NCBI GenBank assembly: GCA_907165275.2
Contig: OU015671.1
Location: 9,083,001 to 9,147,000, forward strand
Direction: 5' to 3'
Length of the DNA: 64,000 nucleotides
Source of the DNA: Zygaena filipendulae
Taxonomy: Eukaryota; Arthropoda; Insecta; Lepidoptera; Zygaenidae
Shown here piece after piece: positions 1-11,170 of this stretch (position 1 is its first letter; every line of letters starts with the position of its first letter). The notes under the pieces are model-generated. The model had not been told where the DNA came from, made no database searches, and was given only the letters and a program-made list of their open reading frames with translations. Position numbers and translations under genes: made by a program.

Positions 1-26
1 TCTTGGAATGACCCTCAATACTTGTG

Positions 27-245
27 AAAACTAGAAAGTAGTTTGCTCAGAATCAACCAGCGAATCGATCGCACTTGGTTTTAATATAGGTTATATTTTT
101 TCATTTTTATCAGCCCATGTCTAAATTATTTATAATACTATATTTGGCGGCCCGCAGCAAAAAATTCGAACTGGTAGGCGGGGGCGTAGCGCTTGGAATT
201 TCGTAGATAGGACACCTCCAGACTAATGTTGTATAACTTTTAAAG
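27..245 (+). repeat. Dispersed repeat (family L), copy 1
   Basis: Resembles 46848-47084 along most of its length (shared TTATCAGCCCATGTC, CGGGCGTAGCGCTTG and TTTCGTAGATAGG). Here it continues uninterrupted through ...AACTTTTAAAG, so it serves as the empty-site reference for the fold-back insertion in the second copy. No coding capacity. Confidence 0.6.
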
Positions 246-336
246 TATTAAACTTTTCTATATAAAATATATTTTAGTCATATTATTGTTTATTTTTTTA
301 AATGGGGTGTATCAGGTTTTCAATTAATTCATTAAC

Positions 337-421
337 TTGTTGTATATTTTGTTGTTGTATACGTATACTGTAAATCTTTGCGTTGTGTCAAAAACAAGTT
401 TATCAATTCAATTCAATTCAA
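337..421 (+). repeat. 3' end of a non-LTR/SINE-like element with (CAATT)n tail (family D2)
   Basis: Matches the ends at 42900-42990 and, inverted, 2661-2740 (shared GTATACGTATRCTGTAAATC), followed by repeated CAATT units. This is a retroposon 3' terminus. The reading frames over it are chance. Confidence 0.55.
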
Positions 422-1261
422 TGTGCGAAAGGCGTAAGTGGGCAGACACGAGCGAGCTCGGCACCGACTTCGAAACGTACAATATTACATGCAATTTGTC
501 TTTCGGATAAAATCGGTATTTGGTTACTTTTAACCGATTTCCAAAAAGGAGGAGGTTCTATGTTCGATTGTATGTTTTTTTTTGTTTATGTATGTTCACC
601 GATTACTCGAAGACGGTTGGACCGATTTGGAAAGGAAGTTCCCATTGCCACCAGTCAGGATCTGATGATGGGATCTTGGAGAAATCGAGGGAACTCTTCA
701 ATAATTATAGGCACACCCATAGCGATTTTTGAATTTTTCATAGTAAATCGTTCATTTGCTTTCGGAAAGCAAAATTTGTAGTGGAACTGACGATGAAAAC
801 CACAGATGGTCATCGGAACTACTTAATTATAGTTATTTCACGGGTTCCGATTCGTTCACTTAATTATGATTTGCAAACAATTTATGCTCGTCACAATGTA
901 TATGGTGAAGTGGAAGTGATGGTGATGTACCAGGAGAATTGCTCAACAAACGGATAGCGAAAGAAACGACCAAACCAAAGGTTCAAGGTAAAGTTTGTAA
1001 TAATAATTATTTTATACCTACTAAAAAAACCTAAATAAATAAAAAACAGATGATACTTGTGCCATAATAGGTACTACGACTGACGTCATCGCTGATTAAA
1101 ATATACGAAACTCTCAGCCGAAACGCCAGAAAACTAAAATTTTATCTCATTTCCAGCGCTAGGCTACAAAGGCCCGAAGGCTTGAAGGCATCTCCTTGAA
1201 AACAAATTAGAAATGTCCTAAATTTGTTTGCCAGCTATTGTCGCATTCAGTTTCGATTCAA

Positions 1262-1319
1262 CAATGTGTCTAGACTATCCTTTTTTGGGTCCCGTCCCTA
1301 AAGGGTAAAACGGGACCCT
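1262..1319 (-). repeat. Family C dispersed repeat, 3' part, interrupted
   Basis: Reads GGGTCCCGT...GGGTAAAACGGGACCCTAT, the inverted tail of the repeat that resumes at 2015. The ~695 bp between is a separate insertion. Confidence 0.6.
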
Positions 1320-2014
1320 ATACATACGAAAAAAAACTCAAGACGGAGCACTGTCAACAAAAAAGTGAAGCCGGTTTCCTAAACATCTGGGCATTTACTG
1401 AGTGTTGCCGCGCAGTGAAAACTTATTACCCAAAATTGTTAAGTTCTAGAAAGATGAATGGATAAGTAAGTAGATAAGTTAGTATTTTTTTAAGTTGTAT
1501 ACCTCGGTTTCGAAATTATGATAAAACATGGAAAATAAAAATTAATGCCTATTTACACTTACATTAATTTCATGAATATTAAAAGTTAAAATCGAAATAG
1601 GTAAATGAACGTGTTACATTACGTTCCAGGTCACATTAACTTACCCAAAAAACGGGGACTATTGTGACACTTACTAGTAGCAAAACTTATGAAAGTTGTG
1701 GAGGTTTTGAGTTCCAAGTTGTCATAAATTAATAAAATTAATATTTTATTAAAACTGTGGTTCTATCCTGCTTTTTATTTTTCGAAGATTGGTTTTTACA
1801 CCCTCTCACTACAAAATTCGGCATTTTTTCTTTAAAAAATAGGAATAATTACAGCGTGACACACCGCACGTCGGAATAGCTCGAATGACAAGGTAAGGCG
1901 TAGTTTCATTATATGTGTGTGCGTGTTACTGTGCATGTACACGCTGAGGCGTAGTTTTATCGACTTCACTTCTTTGTTCACAGCGCTCCGTCTTGACTTT
2001 TTATTTCGTCTGAG
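1320..2014. mobile_element. hAT-like non-autonomous element (~695 bp) inserted in a family C repeat
   Basis: The right end reads ...TTTTTATTTCGTCTGAG and is followed by CCTATTAC; the left flank reads CCCTATAC, a likely imperfect 8-bp target duplication. Inner terminal-repeat stretches match inverted: CAAGACGGAGCACTG with GTGAAGCCGG on the left, and ACTTCACTTC with CGCTCCGTCTTG on the right. The same terminal repeats occur at 23539-23753 and 45170-45203. No transposase frame was seen inside. The outermost left end is degraded. Confidence 0.55.
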
Positions 2015-2275
2015 CCTATTACTAAGACTCAGCTCTGCGTACTGTCTGTCCGTCTGTCATCAGACTTGTATCTCATGAACCGAGACAGTTGAACAGTTGA
2101 AAACACAACACGATGTATTTCTGTTGCCATTATAACAACAAATACAAAATAAAATAAAATATTTAATGGGGTTCGCATACAAAAAAAGTGTTTTTTTTTT
2201 GCCGTTTTTATAGATAATGGTACGGAGTATGGAACCCTTCGTGCGTGAGTCGGACTCGCACTTGGCCGGTTTTCC
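2015..2275 (-). repeat. Family C dispersed repeat, main body
   Basis: In minus orientation it runs from GCCAAGTGCGAGTC, through GGTTCATGAGATACA-like and GACAGACGGAC-like sequence, to the AGTCTTAGTAATAGGG region. Related copies are at 6497, 21776 and 36458. SINE or non-LTR remnant of unknown class. Confidence 0.65.
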
Positions 2276-2493
2276 ATTTCATGATAATGTAATGAATTGT
2301 AATTGGCTTTACACGTGTATGTGTCAAGTCGAGTGGTAAAATTCTCAACCTCAGTGGGCGACGCTTCAGTCTCAAGGTCTTTTCTGATCTACTAACGAAT
2401 CAAAACAATAATTACAATAGGCTTTTACTGAGAAGTGGAATCGTGAGGAAACTTGTATACGTATTAGAAGCAATTAGAATGACAGTGCTTTTA

Positions 2494-2543
2494 GTGACGC
2501 CACTTGTCTATTCAATGAGAATTGAATAGACAAGTGGCGTTAC
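2494..2543. repeat. Near-perfect 50-bp hairpin
   Basis: Two 20-base arms (2497-2516 and 2521-2540) are exact reverse complements around a 4-base loop, with one further mismatch outward. Probably the centre of a decayed snap-back element; the loop is too small for a typical microRNA precursor. Confidence 0.8.
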
Positions 2544-2660
2544 CGAGAGTTATTGTGTATGTTCTGATATAAGCTGCGACCACAGGCCCACTGGCCTGAG
2601 TGGTTGTCAGCGTGACATGACACTGACATGGATGACAGACTGCGTTCCGTGCAAAGTTTA

Positions 2661-3006
2661 AATTGAATTGAATTGAATTGAATTAAAAAAACTTTATTTG
2701 ACACGACACAAAGATTTACAGCATACGTATACAACAACTAAACATATATATAACAGGTATTGAGGGTACGCTTCTCAACCGACGGACAGACGCCGCCAGC
2801 CGAAGATCTGTGGGCGGACTCCATCCGACGGCTGAGAAACGGACACTTACTTAAAATAACGGAGACACTTATTTGAATATTGTGATTAGACACCGTGTTG
2901 TGGCAAAAAGGCTCAGCTCAGCATAAGTCGGGTGGTTGTAAGGACCACCCGGCGCTGGTCTTCCGCTGGAGCCTTGCGGAGGCGTCACGGACGTACGCAC
3001 GGACGG
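2661..3006 (-). repeat. Retroposon family D2 with (AATTG)n tail
   Basis: Starts with AATTGAATTG repeats and continues through CTTTATTTGACAC, CAGACGCCGCCAGCC and GGCGCTGGTCTTCCGC. The same order, inverted, is at 42378-42990, split there by a SINE. A retroposon 3' end with a pentanucleotide tail. Confidence 0.7.
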
Positions 3007-3022
3007 TTTAGTTAGTAAGATC

Positions 3023-3356
3023 AATGGGCATGTTGACTAATTTTTATTTTTTAGTCCGTCTTGTAGATTATTAAAAAATATTGGACACGTATTTTTTTTT
3101 TACGTAATCAAAAAATAACGGCGATATATTGAGTTAGAATTTCGCGTGACGTCACTATTCTGACAGTTTGTATGGCGGTTTTAGCGGTTAGTGACGTCAC
3201 GACTCACAACCCCCTCACCATAAACTTTAATGCGCTTTATCTCTGTATATTTTAATTTATTTGAAAAAGCAAAAAATACGTGTCTATTGTTTTTTTATTT
3301 TCTAACTGACAGACTAATTAGAATTTTGATTTTCAAAAGTAGTCCACATCCCTATT
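3023..3356 (+). mobile_element. MITE family A, copy 1
   Basis: Ends AATGGGCATGTTGACT and AGTCCACATCCCTATT are imperfect inverted repeats. Inside are TTTTTTAGTCCGTC, two TGACGTCA motifs about 40 bp apart, and CTGACAGACTAATTAG. Non-coding. It lies in inverted orientation to the copy at 4179. Confidence 0.85.
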
Positions 3357-3638
3357 ATGAGGTAAACTTTAATATGTATAAAAATACGAGTACAACAACG
3401 GTATACAAGCATTTTTTATCATAATTATTTTTTTCGCGGTACCGACCTACAAAAAAACCTAGTTAATTACGGTCTTAGTATGTGATTTATTAACGGATTA
3501 AAACAGCGGGCTGTGACATAATGTTGAGCTGGATTATGTGACAACAAAGATATAACGCATTTAAATTCGTACTCTTCATACATTTTATGATTTAAAAGTA
3601 ATAAGTAATACTAATGCTGGGACATTATCACAGAGCCG

Positions 3639-4597
3639 CCAGCCCCCCTAGCCAAGTTGACACTCTACAATCGTTAACGCATAGAAAACTAACTATGAAT
3701 CGTCATGTGACGTCATATTTGTGACGCGACTGTATTGCGGCCCTGTCGGAACACCAGCGCTTCATTATGTTCTGCCCCACAGACATAATGAAGCATTTAT
3801 GCTGAGACAGTGACCGACCCCCACACAGCACACCCTTCTATCTCCTTCATAATATTTGTTAAGTTTGTATTTTTTCCGTCTCTTATTTGTATTTTTATGT
3901 GGGGACCAGTAAACTCCTTTTTCTTTCTTTCTTTCTTTTCATGTCACTTAGTCAGCCAATCAAAATGCTAGTTGATTGACTGACCAAGTGACATGACGAT
4001 TCGTTACTTAGTTTGCTATGCGTAAACACAGTCCACAGACATTGCATTAAAGCAAAAATTACTACGGATCTATGGTATAACTTCCTTGCCAACTTTGGAA
4101 TACTTAACTGAATCCCCCTGACCGCGTCTTACATTGGTAAGGTTAAGGTTGGCACAAAATACTTTCATAGATTTCAGCAATGGGGATGTGGACTACTATT
4201 GAAAATCAAAATTCTAATTAGTCCGTCAGTTAGAAAATAATAAAAAACACGTATTTTTTTCTTTTTCAAATAAATTAAAATATACAGAGATAAAGCGCAT
4301 TAAAGTTTAGGGTGAGGGGGTTGTGACGTCACTAACCGCTAAAACCGCAGTACAAACTGTCAGAATAGTGACGTCACGCGAAATTTCAACTCAATATATC
4401 GCCATTATTTTTTGATTACGTAAAAAAAGATAAAATACGTGTCCAATATTTTTTAATAATCTACAAGACGGACTAAAAAATAAAAATTAGTCAACATGCC
4501 CATTAGTATAAAAGTGCCGACTCTTAAAACGTACCTAGTGATTATTTGCTAAGTGCGTCAACGATTGTAGAATTTTAATTTAAGCTAGGGGGGCTGG
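3639..4597. mobile_element. Fold-back element, interrupted by a family A MITE
   Basis: CCAGCCCCCCTAGC at 3639 is the reverse complement of GCTAGGGGGGCTGG at 4584-4597. CTACAATCGTT and ACGCATAG on the left pair with AACGATTGTAG and CTATGCGT on the right. A strong stem-loop (3940-3993) lies inside. The right arm is split by sequence that includes MITE 4179-4504. A related left arm is at about 41355-41400. Confidence 0.55.
4179..4504 (-). mobile_element. MITE family A, copy 2 (inverted)
   Basis: Reverse-complement copy with ends AATGGGGATGTGGACT and TCAACATGCCCATT and both TGACGTCA motifs. It forms a 1.5-kb inverted pair with 3023-3356. Confidence 0.85.
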
Positions 4598-4647
4598 TCC
4601 CTAAATAAGCAGAGCCTTAATATGAGTACCATACAATTGATAATCTT

Positions 4648-4701
4648 TACTAATATTATAAGTTCACATGTGAAGCGAAGCCGCGGTTGAAAGCTAGCGC
4701 A
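4648..4701 (+). repeat. Short Helitron-like remnant
   Basis: ACTAATATTATAAG start-like and GCCGCGGTTG...GCTAGC end-like pieces are brought together; the middle is deleted. Confidence 0.3.
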
Positions 4702-4714
4702 GTTTTTAATACCT

Positions 4715-4792
4715 TGTTTTTGTGTGGGCATCGAACCCGCAACACCTAGGATAGCAATCAGGTTTACCTTACCTTAGTCAATGGGGTGGGCA
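4715..4792 (-). repeat. tRNA-derived SINE head (second SINE family)
   Basis: On the minus strand a TGACTAAGG-type A box precedes GGGTTCGATGCCC, a clear B box. Its relative at 61560-61650 shares TAAACCTGA.TGCTAT. It is not a folded functional tRNA. Confidence 0.5.
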
Positions 4793-4794
4793 AG

Positions 4795-5060
4795 TAAAGC
4801 CTCGGTACTTCGACCCTTGGGATCTTTTGTACCATCCCCATCCTGTTCTCCTCCCTCTACTCCCTGAAAACCTCGGCAGCGGCTAGTGTGCAGTGGAGGG
4901 GTAAGAGCCTAAATTCCTCTGGTTCTGGGTAAGCCGTCCCCAGAAGGTCCATACGTTTGCAAGCCAAGGCATCGCACTCGCACGTAAGATGTGCCATTGT
5001 TTCCACCTCTACGCCGCACTTACTGCAGGATGAGTCGCCCCTACATACCACTACACTTCG
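4795..5060 (-). pseudogene. C-terminal scrap of a non-LTR retrotransposon polyprotein
   Basis: A minus-strand frame of 64 residues contains CSKCGVEVETMAHLTCECDA, the CxxC...H...C knuckle after the reverse transcriptase/RNase H region in several arthropod non-LTR clades. No catalytic domain remains, and Helitron-like sequence starts directly upstream. Clade uncertain. Confidence 0.55.
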
Positions 5061-5084
5061 CTAACGGTGCTGTCAACGTCACGT

Positions 5085-5480
5085 GTGCTTTCGGAGTTCC
5101 CGCGGGAATTCCGGGAAAAGTACTCTATGTCCTTCTTTGTACCCCTGCCAGTAGTTTACGGTAATTAGCTGTTCCTGCAATAATTCCGGAGTTCCCGCAG
5201 GAATTCCGGGATAAAAACTATCCAATCTTTTAAGTTGTACCATATTATAAATGATTACAAAATTTTATCAAAATCCATTCAGTAGTTTCGGAGTCCATCG
5301 GGGACAAACAACGTGACACGTGATTTATATACATATATACGTATTAGAATGATAGATAGATTGTGTTGCTAGCTGATGCCCGCGTTTCCACACCGTTAAT
5401 TTCGGAGTTCCCGCAGAAATTCCGGGGTAAATTGTATACTATGTCCTTCTCTGTATAGCTTGTCTAAATTAAAATGACGC
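5085..5480 (-). mobile_element. Helitron-like fragments (two, minus orientation)
   Basis: TTCCCGCGGGAATTCCGGG, CCTTCTTTGTACCCCTG and CACGTGATTTATATA are the hallmark blocks of the abundant Helitron-like repeats here. A second partial 3' end is at about 5370-5470. Confidence 0.6.
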
Positions 5481-6420
5481 GTCCCACTACTTAATTAGCA
5501 GTTTAAGATGTGCGAGATCGTGTATTGATAATATCTCTTTAATAGTGTGAGTGCTTCGACAGCATTGCGCACTTGTGATGAATAGACAGACCAGATTTAT
5601 ATATATGTATCGTATCGTTATTTATTATTATACTTATTTACTTATATATCTCTTATATATCACTTATATATCACTTATATACTCACTTATATACGAGTAT
5701 AGCAGCAGGGATTATATACCTACATTTTGTAGATTTCAGATTCAACGTTCAAATTAGGTGTGTATGAGTAAGGAAGAAAAAAGAAACAAATACATCATTT
5801 CAAATCAAATTATTTATTGTATCTTTTATTAGTATATAGATTGATATCTACATATTTTTTTCGTTATATACATTCGTTTTTATTAACATGTCAAATTTCA
5901 TTCAATTTGGTCCATCTCACATTCGCCCTTTCGTATATCTTATCCAATCATATTTTTCATTCACTTTAATTAATAGTTATAATATTTTATATTATATTAT
6001 TACGGATAGATATTTACAATTTGTACAGTATTTATTATGATTTAAAATATCTAAGTAGATAATATTAACAGTAGGTATTATAATTTTATTATATACGTAT
6101 AAATCTTTCATATATTTTTCATACTATGCGTAACTTTATCAATTAACTTTGTAATTATAATAACATGTTTCTTATTCACTATAAAATTATAATTATAACA
6201 ATTATAATAATTATTACAAATTATAATTATAACAATTACAATAATTATTACCATTAGTAATGTTTTGTATTCAACAAATATTTTTTCTTTATAATCAACT
6301 GAAGATAATTTAGTTATGAAGCATCTTTAAACAGCTGTCAAATAAGGTTATAGATAGTTTTAAATACATTTTATTACTCTTGTAAAAGCACCAATATCGA
6401 ATATTAGAATTAAATATCTT
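5481..6420. other. AT-rich gene-free stretch with simple repeats
   Basis: Contains a (CTTATATAT)n-like run near 5635-5695 and a ~34-bp imperfect duplication at about 6181-6250. No gene recognised; the frame at 5551-5757 is a chance frame in AT-rich DNA. Confidence 0.6.
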
Positions 6421-6496
6421 TAAAGAAAGAAAGTAAGAAAATACATTTACTTCAGCTCAACACACAAGGAAAAGAAACATAAACAGTGCCTTAAAA
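6421..6496 (-). repeat. Fragment of retroposon family D
   Basis: AAATACATTTACTTCAGC and CAACACACAAGGAAAAG match the 3' ends at 24433 and 27790. Confidence 0.5.
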
Positions 6497-6630
6497 CATC
6501 GGCTAAGTGCGAGTCGCAGTCCATTATCTGCAAAAACGGCAAAAAAAAATCACGTTTGTTGTATGGGAGCCCCCTTACTATCACGGTTCATGAGATACAG
6601 CCTGAAACAGATGGAACGACAGACAGACAG
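6497..6630 (+). repeat. Family C dispersed repeat, internally deleted
   Basis: GGCTAAGTGCGAGTCG, AATCACGTTTGTTGTATGG and TCACGGTTCATGAGATACAG are present with the usual middle missing. Confidence 0.6.
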
Positions 6631-7024
6631 ACGATCGAGAAGCTGAAGATCGAAAGAAGTGAAGAGAGACCGTTCAGAAATTTCGGAAGAGTCACCATCT
6701 TCAACAATAATAAAATTTTTAAAAATATTTTAATATTATTTTTAAAAACAATCAAAAGAATTAAAATTCTATAGTATCATAATATCTTCGATCCTGAATC
6801 ATTATTCCATAAACTTGGTATTGGTGTGTTTCTGTTGGCTAAATATATGAATATGGACTAATTTTTTCATCAACACATAAGTCTGTTTGATTGGTTTTAC
6901 ATCTTAGTTCATAAATTTTGTTACGCTTTTGAACTTAGTCTCAGACTAGCCTGCATCTGAAGATTGAAATAGCCTCTAAATGAATAAAAACAACCAATCC
7001 CTTACATTAACTTTAAAATATCAC
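6620..7024 (-). other. Probable proximal 3' UTR of the kekkon-family gene
   Basis: AT-rich sequence directly after the TAA stop. The only poly(A)-like hexamer close by on the minus strand is ATTAAA near 6734-6729; canonical AATAAA occurs only further down (near 6370 and 5811). The end of the transcript is not defined. Confidence 0.35.
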
Positions 7025-10000
7025 TTAAACCTCAGTTGCAGTTTCACTTGTGTTTAATAAAAACGGTTCTTTTAGTTCACATGAGCCACGCTTTTTGGGT
7101 TTCGATGTAGGCTTCATAGTTCTAGCCTTAGTCGCACTGCCTACATTGACACTATAACCTATCCTCAAGTCCTTCAATGAATTCTTCAACACACTATTAT
7201 TGTCAGTCATAGTTACTTGCACTGGTCTTAAGTCCAAGTTTCTGGGCTGGATCAGTTTCTGATCAGGGTTGTAGATCCTACTTTTCCCTGTCATCGACAT
7301 CGCTTGCAGCATCATCAACTGATTGTGTATATTCGGGGAGCTCAAACTATTTCTCGGAATGTTGGCATGGGGGGTGCCAGGAGCTGGAGATGGTGCAGGT
7401 TCATCCTCAGAGCCATCATGGAAACCAAACTTACTCACTGGACCTAAGTCTAATTCACTTTTGTTGAGACTACAGTAATTCCCTCCGTTGCCGAAGAGTC
7501 TCATGTTGAAATTGTCTTGGTACGGTATAGCCCCGTTCATGGTAGAATAGACATGAGGTTGCATGTTGGTCTCTGGAAACCAGTTCATCCTTGGTCTCCT
7601 TGGCAGAGTCATGTAACCATCTTTCGGGTTTTTATGAGACATAGAGACCTGAGATGTGTTTGTATAAAATCGTCTGTAAATTTCTGGGTCAATTTCATTC
7701 ACTCCATACTCAGGGGAATTCACTGGGCTTCCTCCTTGTTCCTGCCTAAGAGTACCTCTATCTTTCACTTTAGTATTTGCTGGAGATATTTGAGGTCCTC
7801 TGAGAGGAAAAGTGAGTAAGTCTGGTGGATACTTGTTGTCTTGCGACATTTGTTCCAGTAGTAATTCTTGCGATACTTTAGAAAATCCCATATCTTGGTG
7901 ACGGCTGTTGTCATCAGTTGATGCTGTGTAAAGAAAAAGCAATATTAGTATGTTTGTACTATATGTTATTGTTCGAAATCGGAAAAATTCTCAAGAGAAA
8001 ATATATCTACAGGTCTAATCTCCCATAAAAAGAGGACGATGCTTAATTTTTAAGTGCTTAAGAATTATAGCACTAGCCGCTAACATTGTTGTTAAGTTTA
8101 ATTATAATCATTATCCCAGTATTACTGGCCAAATTAGTTGAAATATAAACACTAGGTGACCAATATCACAAAGGATAAATTAAGTTTTTGAGATATTTAA
8201 TCGAAAAGTTTCTTTAAAAATACATCAGTATTTGACATGGATTGTTTATTCCACTAATGGATTAGACCCCAACTTTTGATACAATACGACTGTTGAATAA
8301 CCCAATTTTGCTTAGAAAAAATTTGGCAAGCTAAGTAATACTCAACTGATATATACATAGCAATGTCTTGGCACAATTTAGCGTAGACTCCATTACATTT
8401 TATGGTAGAACAACCCAACACGCTAGTGTAGGAATGTTTTATTGAAAATAGTTTGCTGCAATAAATTATTATTATGTAAAATTATTTCAGTGCAGTACCT
8501 ACGTTAGCGGTGCACTTTGTTGCAGACTCAAGTGAACCGCTGATTTGACGGCTCCATAATAAATTGCGACTCGCAGCTTTTAATAAGCATTAATTAAAAC
8601 ACATTTTTACAACAGCTTTTCCCGTGGAAGCTTACATTTTTTAATTTTTGAAAAGAAACTCGAAAGCGTGTTGGTAAGTTGATGGTTTTATTCATTAATA
8701 TTTTATAGAAGGAACGCTTGCTTAACTTATAAATTATTATAACGCTCAGTAAATTACGTATTTCTTTCGGGAATTTTGATAAATATCGCGAAAGCTGGTA
8801 CAATATAGTAAAAAACAAAATAGAACACCAGTAAACTGGTATAAATCAACTGTTCTACTATGGTTACAAAAATTGTATATAATAAATTACTAGAACAAAA
8901 ATTTACCTCTTGCAATCAAAAATCCCTAAAAGGTTCTTACTTCCCAGTTTACTTACCTAGTACAGAGTCGCTGTCTAGTAAAGTCCTGTTGATTTCGGAC
9001 ATTTCCGTTGCTTCACTAGTCAAAGATGGCGGCGCTTCGTACTTTCTTGGCGGCTTGGTGACGGGATTAACTTCAGTTTTACATCCTTTCTCCAAATCCG
9101 ATCCGATTGAGCTTTCGATCAAAGCCTCACCATTCGAGGATCTGGTGTCTGCTTTGATCAGTCTTTTGGATTCATTATTCTGCGCTGTGAAATAGCATAC
9201 TGATAACCCAGCTCCGGTTATTAATATTATTGATATCAAACATCCTAACAGTATTACGAATGCATACGCATCCATGCCAGCGATCGTTGTTGAGTCATAT
9301 TTGCTTAGTATTAGAGTGAGAGATTTTTCGTCTTTGCCACCAGGGTTTTCGGCTATGCAACTATAGTTCCCTCTATCTGTGTATCTTGCATGCAGAATAG
9401 TCAGATTGACGAATTTTATAAGATCTAAAGTGTTCTCGTTTATAACGTATCTGATTTCTCCAAAGGCTCTCACTTCAATGAGTTTGCTGTTGAATCTCCA
9501 AAACACTTCCGGTGTTGGATTGCCGACGACTTTACAAACTAAAGTCACGTTCACATCGTGACTTTTAACGATTGACTCGGGTTGGGGCTCCAGTATGGTG
9601 GGCCGACACGCAAAGTTGCTGGAGTCTAACTCATTCCAAAGTTTACCTTGAACTACAAACGGCTCGGCGCAAGATGTAGGTGGCGTATATAAATTGTGGC
9701 TTATAACCCAATCTCTGAATGTTTGCAGATTGCAGTCACACCGCCAAGGGTTGTTATGCAAATCCAATCCCGATAAGTTATGGAGTGCGACCAAAGTTTC
9801 AGGCTTCATATAACTCAAGTTATTGCCGTCGATTCTTAGTATCTTTAGTTGCGGCAAGTTGACGAATGTTTTCGTCCCAATACGGGATATCCTGTTATTG
9901 CTCACCTCCACCTTCTGCAAATACATTAAGTTGCGAAATAGACCGTCCTCTAACTTATCGATGAAGTTGTTACTCAAGTTTATTAATCTTAGTTTCTCAG

Positions 10001-10403
10001 TGCCTTTGAACGTTTCCTGGTGTAGATGTCGTATTCTGTTTTTAGATAAATCCAATTCTATCATGATAGCTAGCGTTGTGAACGCGGCTTTGTGGACCGT
10101 GTCTATGTTACAGTCTCTTAGAAAGAGTTTCTTTAAATTACTTAGACCTACTTTTTTGAACGCTTCCTGGTGTAGCTGCTGTAGATTGTTGTTTGACAGA
10201 TCTAGTATTTGAATATCGCTGCTCAGGTTACTCGGTATAGACTTAAGGCTTGAGTTTGAGCAAATGGCGGCCTTGTTACCAGACTGCCAGCGACAATCGC
10301 ATGGTCTCTGACATTCCGTCGTGAAATCTGCAATGGTTGTCGTCAATAGGAGGACTGGCAAGCAAGCAATTTTCACCCATGTCTCCCAATGTTTATGAGC
10401 CAT
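7025..10403 (-). CDS. Kekkon-family LRR/Ig transmembrane receptor, 781 aa, two coding exons (10403-8957 and 7923-7025)
   Basis: The ATG has a good context (A at -3, G at +4). Residues 1-25 look like a signal peptide. An LRRNT cysteine cluster follows (C31, C35, C37, C48), then about six leucine-rich repeats (64-218), an LRRCT starting NPWRCDC (to C266), one Ig domain (C290 to C349, with DRGNYSC at 343-349), a membrane segment near 381-405, and a ~376-residue cytoplasmic tail ending in TEV, a class I PDZ ligand. LRR plus one Ig plus TM plus a PDZ tail is the kekkon architecture; family members modulate EGFR, BMP or Toll/neurotrophin signalling at the cell surface. Which paralogue this is cannot be settled by eye. 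The intron 8956-7924 has GTAAGT and TTTACACAG ends and splits a GCA codon in phase 1, keeping one frame of 2346 nt. The extracellular part, TM and proximal tail are in the first coding exon; most of the tail is in the second. No frame damage was seen. Confidence 0.93.
7924..8956 (-). other. Intron of the kekkon-family gene, 1033 bp
   Basis: On the minus strand the donor reads CTAG|GTAAGT and the acceptor has a pyrimidine-rich tract ending TTTACACAG. Removing it joins ...SDSVL to ASTDD... in frame. It is AT-rich, and I recognised none of the window's repeat families in it, unlike most of the flanks. Confidence 0.88.
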
Positions 10404-10479
10404 TTTGCTATGATACTCGTGGTCGCCTCGTGTCGTTGCATCCCTGAACGATTGCCGTGACTCGATGCATTGGTATAGT
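10404..10479 (-). other. 5' UTR exon segment of the kekkon-family gene with upstream splice acceptor
   Basis: Upstream of the ATG the minus strand runs 76 bases back to a strong acceptor (TCCATTTGTTCCAG, AG at 10481-10480). The coding exon therefore begins with a short untranslated leader, and at least one non-coding exon lies further out at higher coordinates. The acceptor is seen; the upstream exon was not identified with confidence. Confidence 0.72.
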
Positions 10480-10861
10480 CTGGAACAAATGGATAACTTA
10501 AGTTAATGAGATGTTCAATTATTTAAGATACACGGATTGATCGGTCTTAGTAATTGTTTCTACAGCTAGTAACTTTATTTATGATGCCTCAAGCTATTAA
10601 AGAATCTTCTGAAGAGCTATTACAATCATCTGGTTTATAATACCGGCGATGAAAAAAATATTCAGATTAATTGAAGTTCAGGAATAACGTAAAAAAACGT
10701 TTTTTTTTTTATTACAAATAATGAGTTTCTGAGATAATTGTATTCGGTGAGTAGGTTCAGTGTAAAAACTTCTACAAAGTATTCCAATTACCTACGAAAG
10801 TAAAACGAATAGATTATGTCCATAGAAAAATAATAAAACCTAATTTCATTTTGATATTCAC

Positions 10862-11170
10862 AAGCTTTTCCCCGCGGTTTCGGCCGCGTTAATTTCGGAG
10901 TTCCCGCGAGATTTCCGGGACAAAGAGTACCCTATGTCCTTCTCTGTACTCCTGATAACGTACAGTTGGTATGTAAAATACAATACACTTTTTCTGCATC
11001 ATCGTTATACTTCAACCAATTTACAACGAACATTGACAAATTATACACCTAAACCTTCCTCATGAATCACTCTATCTATTGGTGAAAACCGCATGGGAAT
11101 CCGTTTATTTGTTTCCGAATTTATCGCAAACAGACAGACAGACGCGGCTGAGGACTGTTTTATAATATTT
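10862..11170 (-). mobile_element. Helitron-like element, minus orientation
   Basis: Starts CCCCGCGGTTTCGGCCGCG and continues through TTTCGGAGTTCCCGCG, CCTATGTCCTTCTCTGTAC and a CAGACAGACAGACG region. It lies upstream of the receptor gene's acceptor, inside its presumed 5' intron. Confidence 0.6.

Noticed and set aside
383..781. 132-residue plus-strand frame
   Set aside because: Runs out of a retroposon tail into unique AT-rich DNA; no motif.
4857..5051. Small zinc-finger protein gene
   Set aside because: The CxxC...H...C pattern is the known C-terminal knuckle of non-LTR polyproteins, and the frame is embedded in repeat DNA.
5636..5700. CRISPR-like short repeats
   Set aside because: A simple CTTATATAT microsatellite without spacers, in a eukaryotic context.
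8860..9195. 111-residue plus-strand frame
   Set aside because: Antisense to the receptor's first coding exon and intron edge.
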